From an uncultured Oscillatoriales cyanobacterium (GTDB taxonomy: Bacteria; Cyanobacteriota; Cyanobacteriia; Cyanobacteriales; Microcoleaceae), in the NCBI GenBank assembly GCA_903893625.1, contig CAITND010000056.1, positions 1-32,128 on the forward strand: a DNA stretch of 32,128 bases, written 5' to 3'. Below, piece by piece: positions 31,677-32,128 of this stretch. A model generated the notes under the pieces. That model saw nothing but the letters and a program-made list of their open reading frames with translations. It had not been told where the DNA came from and searched no databases. The stretch's first letter is position 1. Every line of letters begins with the position of its first letter. Made by a program: the position numbers and the translations under genes.

Positions 31677-31935
31677 AGTAGGTATTTTTTTCTTGACGAG
31701 TGGCTTTTCTTGCAGAGATGATGCGGATAACTCCATTTTTTTCAGTATGCGCTACAGTGACGATAACGACACCTTGTATGGCACCAATACTGATTTCTCG
31801 GATTTCTCCGTAGTCAAAACGATCATCAATGGCATTAAAAACGATTCCATCAAAGATTTCTTGAGCTTCTTCAAAGCTAATGCCATGTTTTTTGAGATTT
31901 TGGGCGTTTTTATTTTCATCCCATTCAAACTGAAT
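31651..31935 (-). CDS. brnT: BrnT toxin lacking an ATG/GTG/TTG start
   Basis: BrnT is a RelE-fold RNase toxin. The reverse strand codes the full protein: QFEWDENKNAQNLKKHGISF, EEAQEIFDGIVFNAIDDRFD, then REISIGAIQGVVIVTVAHTE and RIISARKATRQEKNTYYDYL. That is 93 residues after the start position and nothing is missing from the core. The codon where the family has ATG is ATT (31935-31933). Back to the upstream stop near 31990 there is no ATG, GTG or TTG in frame, only ATT, ATC and ATA codons. It may start at a rare codon or be silenced by start loss. The antitoxin overlaps its end. Confidence 0.85.
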   Translation of the reverse strand: MQFEWDENKNAQNLKKHGISFEEAQEIFDGIVFNAIDDRFDYGEIREISIGAIQGVVIVTVAHTEKNGVIRIISARKATRQEKNTYYDYLAQTT

Positions 31936-31978
31936 GATATTGTATATACAAAACGCACTTATAATATGGCATAACCAG

Positions 31979-32128
31979 ATCGCACTTTAGGCAAAAAAGG
32001 AAGTTGATCATAAAAATCACACTTTGGGAAAGAAAGGGCAATCGCACTTGAGGAAATAAGGGCGATCGCAATTTGGGAAGATAAGGGCGATCGCATTTTG
32101 GAGAAGATAAGAGTGCGATCGCATTTCC
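31979..32128. repeat. HIP1-centred tandem iterons at the window end
   Basis: Units of 24-28 bases begin ATCGCA or ATCACA and continue with TTTGGGAAGATAAGGGCG-like sequence: 32016-32040, 32041-32064, 32065-32089, 32090-32117 and a cut unit to 32128. A degenerate unit stands at 31979. Similar units occur at 29725-29790 and before the VapBC-like promoter. The last 44 bases equal 30578-30621, so another promoter repeat may follow outside the window. Confidence 0.8.

Noticed and set aside
31752-31958. Reverse-strand frame of 68 aa near the window end
   Set aside because: It is the shifted frame of brnT; the true BrnT protein reads in another frame without ATG.
31660-31974. Forward frame of 104 aa opposite brnT and brnA
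   Set aside because: Low-quality Phe/Ile-rich product lying antisense to two recognisable genes.

Overview
The window looks like chromosomal DNA of a filamentous cyanobacterium, most likely an Oscillatoriales relative of Planktothrix/Microcoleus. This is inferred from many HIP1 octamers (GCGATCGC), the rbp-rpsU pair, an LrtA-type long HPF, GlcE/GlcF glycolate dehydrogenase subunits, a cyanobacterial-type IspH of about 400 aa, a Ser/Thr kinase fused to WD40 repeats, and abundant heptanucleotide tandem repeats. AT-rich coding style is uniform across the housekeeping parts.

Layout. 1-1700: two remnant right ends of IS200/IS605-type elements flank a hypothetical gene and a Uma2-family nuclease gene. 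1700-4200: rpsU and a cold-shock-type RRM protein (with a Shine-Dalgarno-masking stem in its leader), lipB, and the ribosome hibernation factor gene with a long leader. 4200-14000: MscS channel, glcE-glcF, kinase-WD40, an exported peptidoglycan-binding protein and an FGGY sugar kinase. 14000-22120: a defence island holding hsdR, a DUF559 nuclease embedded in G-rich palindromic repeats, an HsdM-HsdS fusion, an S23-like four-helix-bundle gene between inverted heptad arrays, and a tight DUF262-HEPN gene pair. The island ends 11 bases short of a truncated PIN toxin gene whose antitoxin is intact. 22200-27750: ispH, a lipoate ligase-like gene overlapping a YbjN gene, an unrecognised proline-tract protein and its truncated duplicate, an S4 protein, a pentapeptide-repeat protein and a small membrane protein. 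27900-29640: sdhA. 29640-32128: three consecutive type II toxin-antitoxin modules (DUF433/DUF5615, VapBC-like, BrnTA) separated by HIP1-rich iterons and a duplicated promoter segment.

How parts work together. The type I restriction-modification genes supply DNA modification and cleavage. The DUF262-HEPN pair downstream could be a second, RNA-cleaving layer, in the way PrrC is coupled to the type Ic enzyme EcoprrI; this coupling is inference. The HEPN-DUF262 pair, the DUF559 gene in its repeat cage and the heptad-flanked four-helix gene are the least explained parts. brnT is readable over its full length but has no ATG, GTG or TTG start. No rRNA, tRNA, CRISPR array or intact transposase was seen.
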